DNA of 64,000 bases from Brugia malayi (lineage: Eukaryota; Nematoda; Chromadorea; Rhabditida; Onchocercidae): NCBI RefSeq assembly GCF_000002995.4, contig NW_025062478.1, forward strand, positions 4,626,001-4,690,000. The letters run 5' to 3'. Under the pieces are notes generated by a model. It was not told the origin of the DNA, did not search any database, and worked only from the letters and a program-made list of their open reading frames with translations. Positions 59,813 to 64,000 of this stretch are shown here, one piece after another; positions within the stretch are counted from its first letter, which is position 1; each line of letters starts with the position of its first letter. A program made the position numbers and the translations under genes.

Positions 59813-62576
59813 TTATATGGATTGTATTTTTTGAAGGTGCTAGTCGTATGCTTTCCCCCAATGATTCCATAATGATGAATGTTTTCCTTCTGTAGAACTT
59901 TCATTATGTTTTTAAAAATCTGTTTTACCAGTTCTAATATTTTCGAAATTCAGTTCAGTTACTTCCTGAAGTAGATGTTATTATAACTGTTTTGGATTTT
60001 GTCGTCCTTGAATGCATAAGGTTAATGCTTTGAAACGACATGAACTTAGGCCCAAAATGTAATGCTACGAACCCATTTGCAGAACCTTTGCTGAGTTTTC
60101 GATGTAGCAAGCTTATGTGATTGAATATCCAAGTCTTGTCACTATGATATTTATTTCTCGTTTTTTTTTTTTTTTTTTTTTTTTTTTTGTCGGAAGAATC
60201 TTTTGATTTTGTAAAGTTAAATCCTGACAATGCATAATGTCGGACATTGGGATCGGAACCGGTCGTCCTTTCCAATTTTGGTCTTTTGCTTTCAGGTGGT
60301 AGTTCTGTTCGCATTCCCCATTACTTCGCTTATTTCACGAGCCAACATTTACATTAGTGAGCTTTCCTTGCTGATTTGCTGAGCCCATAGAATGAGGTAT
60401 GTGATACATAACGAGGGATGACAGATAATTTTTCGACGGTTTCAGGAACGGAATACTGAGGGCATCGATTTCATTAATTTTTCGTGAAATTTGGTAGTTT
60501 TATACTGATGTAAAATCATGGATAGATATTCATCCGCTTTTTCATGAAATGACAGCTTTTTGTTTTGTTTTTATCTCTATTCACATCACTCCTTTACACA
60601 GACATATCGCGACAATGGTTTACTACATTGATCTGAATTATTCTCCCGTGCAGTTCCGGCATAATTGGCTTACTGTATCTATGTAGTTCTTCATAAAGGC
60701 GTTATGGTAAAAATAGTTCCGATGCTTTTTGCTTGCACAACTGATGAATGGCTTATCGTGATTCTTCCATAATTTTTTAAAGTTTGTTATAAATTTTTTT
60801 TTGTACAATTTATAAGCATCATCTCTTTCATTTTTAAGCAGAATACTTGAAAGTTTTTTTTTTTTCTAAATTCACTTGTTCTTTCTTTCCTTAGGTTCCA
60901 TATGTGTTTTTCACTGTTTCCTGCCTGCATTTTTTCTTTTCTTCTTTCCATAAAAGAAAGGAAAAAGGTGATTCGTTATGATCGAATAAAAATATCATTT
61001 GTCGCAAAACAATTTTTAAAAAATTCTAATTTCGGTTAGAGAGAATTTGGTTGTTTGGTTGATATCCAGAAAAATTTATTTTAATTATTTCCCCTTTTTT
61101 ATTCATTCTTAGTTTAATTGAATCGATTTAAGAGTTTTGCAATATTTTCATTGGTATAGTATCACGAATGATGCTAAATGAACGGTTTCAACAAGTTTGA
61201 AAGGTATTTTCGTGATGAAAATGAAGGGCACTGCTAGTTCATCCTTGGAATTTGTTGTGAGATTTAAGGCTTAATATTTAATGAGTAGTTTTAAGACAGG
61301 AACCTGTTTCATTTCCAGTTACTGGTCGAGTTTTTATCTGTTCTAACAGGTTTCATAATATAATGCGTTAGTGAATGACTCCTCTAATATGACTTTGAGT
61401 TGATAGAGAAGTATTGTTTACTATGCCTTGCTGAATTATGTTATTTCATATTAGGCGAATACATCTGTCATTAGTATAACTCATTTATGATATTAGGTTT
61501 TTAGCTTGTAGCTTATTTATTACTTATTTAGATTAAGGAAACGGTATTAGGTGATATCAACTTCTAATGATTTCCTTTATTAATTTTAAAGTTGTTCGTA
61601 AGCTCCTGAGGCATCTTTCAATATCAACAATGAATTTGGCATGAGAGCTACTTATGAGTTGCAGTGCCGCAGTGCATTATTAGTTAATTTTTTTAAAGCA
61701 AACAAGAACACTGGACTGTAGTACTGCAGTGTTGATTGGATTGTCAGGTTGAGATCAGTAATGGGAACTGTTAATTAAACTTATTGAGAAGGTATCAGAG
61801 AGCATAACGTTAGCTGTCCGATGATCATCCGTCATCCTTCCGAACTGGAGATCAGTTTACAAGTTTGTCAGAGAACTTATAGGTTGACCTTTGATCAAAA
61901 GCGTTTTCATTTTGAGGTGTGATCTTGTGCAACGCAAAGAACGACTTTCTCGATTGGGTTGTTGACGGATAATTAAAAATGGACAATCGTAACGGCTGTT
62001 TCAATTGTTTGAAAGTCCTAACTCACTTCTCAAAATAGAGCTTGTACAGGAAAAGGTTTCAGTTATTTTCAGAATTTTATAAAATCATTAGGAACTGCTG
62101 ATCAGTATGTAGTGCAATGCCTTCAGATTTGTAATGGTCAGTGAAAGGATCTAATTTTGTACTACAGCTGACCAAACGTTCGAATATCAACACCTTTTGG
62201 ACAAGTATGCCATAATCACTCGTCGAACCCTTTATCAACCTTTGCTGAGTTCGTAGAATCCAAAACAAGTTTCTGTACTGTGAAAACAAATCTGTTGCTT
62301 TTCGATAAGAATGTGTTAAGTGTTGCATTTCGAGTTTCTTTCTGACAAAATTATCGTTAAGCCGTTGTAATTGCAAATTTAAACTTCGAAACTGTTATTA
62401 CTTTTGCATCAGACTAATATAGATGTGATAAGGCTGAAAATCACGGTTATATCTATTTAGTATTGTTTAGTTCTAACTGCTGTCGATGCTTATTTCAATG
62501 AGTATGTGTGTGTGTATCAAAATCACTTTGGATCCGATTAAAAAAATGCTGTCTTAAATCTTTTCCGGAACTGCAA
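59813..62576. other. 2.8 kb intergenic region, less AT-rich than most
   Basis: This probably contains the clic-1 3' UTR and the upstream region of the next gene. It holds a poly-T run of 27 or more bases (about 60161-60188). Two minus-strand open frames, 59955-60314 (119 codons, including a lysine run from poly-T) and 62077-62376 (99 codons), are unusually long for this sequence but have no clear splice sites or recognisable motif. A good plus-strand acceptor (TTTGCTTTCAG) ends at 60296, without an open downstream exon; it may mark a 5' UTR exon. Confidence 0.5.
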
Positions 62577-63806
62577 ATGACTGAAAGCTGCAATATAGTA
62601 GGTAAGCTTCGCATGAGCACGTTTCATGTTTCTCGGGGTCGCCTTGCTTTTTATGTGTGTTTTTTTCTTTTTTTGATTTTTATGTTTTTCATGTGTTTTT
62701 GTTGAACATTTTCGGACTGAACTCAATAAAGAATAAACTATAACAATAAGTTTTATCAGTTTATGCAACTTTGCTGGTAGAGAATGGTGGTAGTGATATC
62801 TTTATTTTTCTTTCAGTTACGTCGTTCCTGTGATTTCGTGCGTATAAATTATTTCAGTCAGAAATTGGTCTGGATGTTGTTCACTTTGATCCACACACTT
62901 ATTCCGGATCATTAGAATTTGAGCTGTCTCAAAGGGTGATGGATTCATTCTTTTTTGCAGATGTGGCTGACACCAGTCCAAACGTCTTGGAACTATCAGC
63001 ATTGCTGGACAAGCAAAACAAAATGCTGTCAGCACTGCTTGGTGAATTGGAGACCTGTAAATCAGAATTGCTTATCCTTCGAAACGGAAGCTCCCAACAG
63101 ATCAACAATAATGATACGAAGAATAGGGTAAATTTCAATGGTATTCAGTTTTAGTTATTTGTTGCCTATTTTGTGCATCTGGTTCCAATTTTCAAAGTTG
63201 ATAAGTAATTAAAACCAGATCTCGAAGTTGAGTATTATGTGGTTCACTATCTGTTCAATTTTTCGAAAATACCTGGTTATTGTTAACTCCAGCTGCTTGC
63301 AGAAACTGGCATATGCAGAGAATTTGTTCAAAGAAGCTCCGAAAATTGGAGGAGTCTTGCCTAATGAAGCTGAAAAGTCATTGATAGTAGAGAATTGCTT
63401 GGAAGAGATAAAAAAAGCACGTCTCAAAGCAGATAATTTATCAGAAGAACTAGAAATTAAAAAAACGGAATTAACCCATGCAGTTGAGGCAGATTCATTA
63501 AAACAGGTTTGTATTGTAGAACTAACTGATATATTTAATTGACTTATAGATCTTTTACGGGCACAAAGTATGCATTGTAAACTGAGATTCAGCAATTCAC
63601 TAATAGGATATAATTCATATTATACCTCTGTAAATTCCTTGTTGAAAATAGGATAAAACGATTTTCAGGCTCATATTGACCATTTGAATGAACTGATGGA
63701 AAAAGAACGTGAAGCAAGGAATAACGAATTTTCACAACTAAATAGTCATTTGGTTGGTAAAGTGGAAGAATGTGATCAGTTAAATGCAGAAAACAGAACC
63801 ATGAAG
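62577..63806 (+). CDS. coiled-coil protein, 5' part (runs off window)
   Basis: Four exons are visible: 62577-62601, 62961-63127, 63303-63506 and 63669-63806. Their phases are 1, 0, 0 and 0, with a donor ATGAAG|GTAAAC at the end, so the gene continues beyond the window. The 178 residues seen are highly charged with heptad-like hydrophobic spacing (ELSALLDKQNKMLSALLGEL; ENCLEEIKKARLKADNLSEE; HIDHLNELMEKEREARNNEF), predicting long coiled coil. No domain gives the family away; a golgin-, rabaptin- or TACC-like scaffold is possible but not shown. The first exon is only 25 coding bases (MTESCNIV plus one base), chosen because its donor phase matches the second exon. Confidence 0.7.
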
Positions 63807-64000
63807 GTAAACTTTTTGTCGTCCAGTTAATTTATAGAACATTTTCAATTTATCATTGTTCTCCTCTACTGAGGTTATAGTGGGATACATTTGTATAACT
63901 TTTTCACAAATTTACAACTGTTAAATCACGAGAACTAACAAACTGTACCTCGTCCACGTGAAATTAGGCTCAATTTTTATTGCATAAAATGTTGCATTGT

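Noticed and set aside
1..64000. tRNA, rRNA, spliced-leader RNA, known microRNA, CRISPR array or Wolbachia insertion
   Set aside because: Scanning by eye for T-loop sequences, the SL1 sequence and several familiar microRNA seeds found nothing; there are no long bacterial-like open frames. A covariance-model search would be needed to exclude divergent RNA genes.

Overview
The window looks like nuclear DNA of a parasitic nematode, most probably a filarial (spirurid) worm. The reasons are very high AT content, many short exons in introns of about 60 bp to 2 kb, nematode-style acceptors (TTTCAG/TTTTAG), ATG codons sitting a few bases after an acceptor as in spliced-leader genes, and worm-like versions of ehbp-1, rgef-1 and clic-1. 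I recognised no rRNA, tRNA, CRISPR array, bacterial gene or transposase. All exon borders were placed by eye from splice sites and phase continuity.

Left third (1-20 kb). The outstanding structure is a large inverted duplication. A 2.46 kb segment (2240-4697) recurs on the opposite strand (17294-19750); the parts compared were identical apart from one base in a poly-A run. Each arm carries the same small gene, with a BH3-like death motif exon (IARQLRDMADRF) followed by a hydrophobic tail exon. In the 12.6 kb spacer lies a diverged paralogue (11300-12008, predicted 103 aa) with a second BH3-like motif (VIAEQLRSLADNF) in an exon of the same phases and a short hydrophobic tail. I read this as a cluster of three BH3-only, EGL-1/CED-13-type candidate cell-death activators in a palindrome. 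It is the most novel item here.

Middle (20-31 kb). This is AT-rich sequence without a convincing gene. It holds a 39-bp stem hairpin, an 18-bp perfect palindrome, forkhead-like inverted sites, short tandem duplications and one isolated exon-like ORF at 29983-30084.

Right half (31-64 kb). Five ordinary plus-strand genes follow: an EHBP1/ehbp-1 orthologue (21 coding exons, 915 aa; NT-C2, CH and bMERB domains; endocytic recycling); a RasGRP/rgef-1 orthologue (16 exons, 675 aa; REM, CDC25-type RasGEF, two EF hands, C1); a Ly6/uPAR-like secreted or GPI-anchored protein (207 aa); clathrin light chain clic-1 (4 exons, 201 aa); and the 5' part of a coiled-coil gene that runs off the window. ehbp-1 and clic-1 both serve membrane traffic, and rgef-1 and the Ly6-like protein have probable signalling roles, but nothing in the layout shows an operon.
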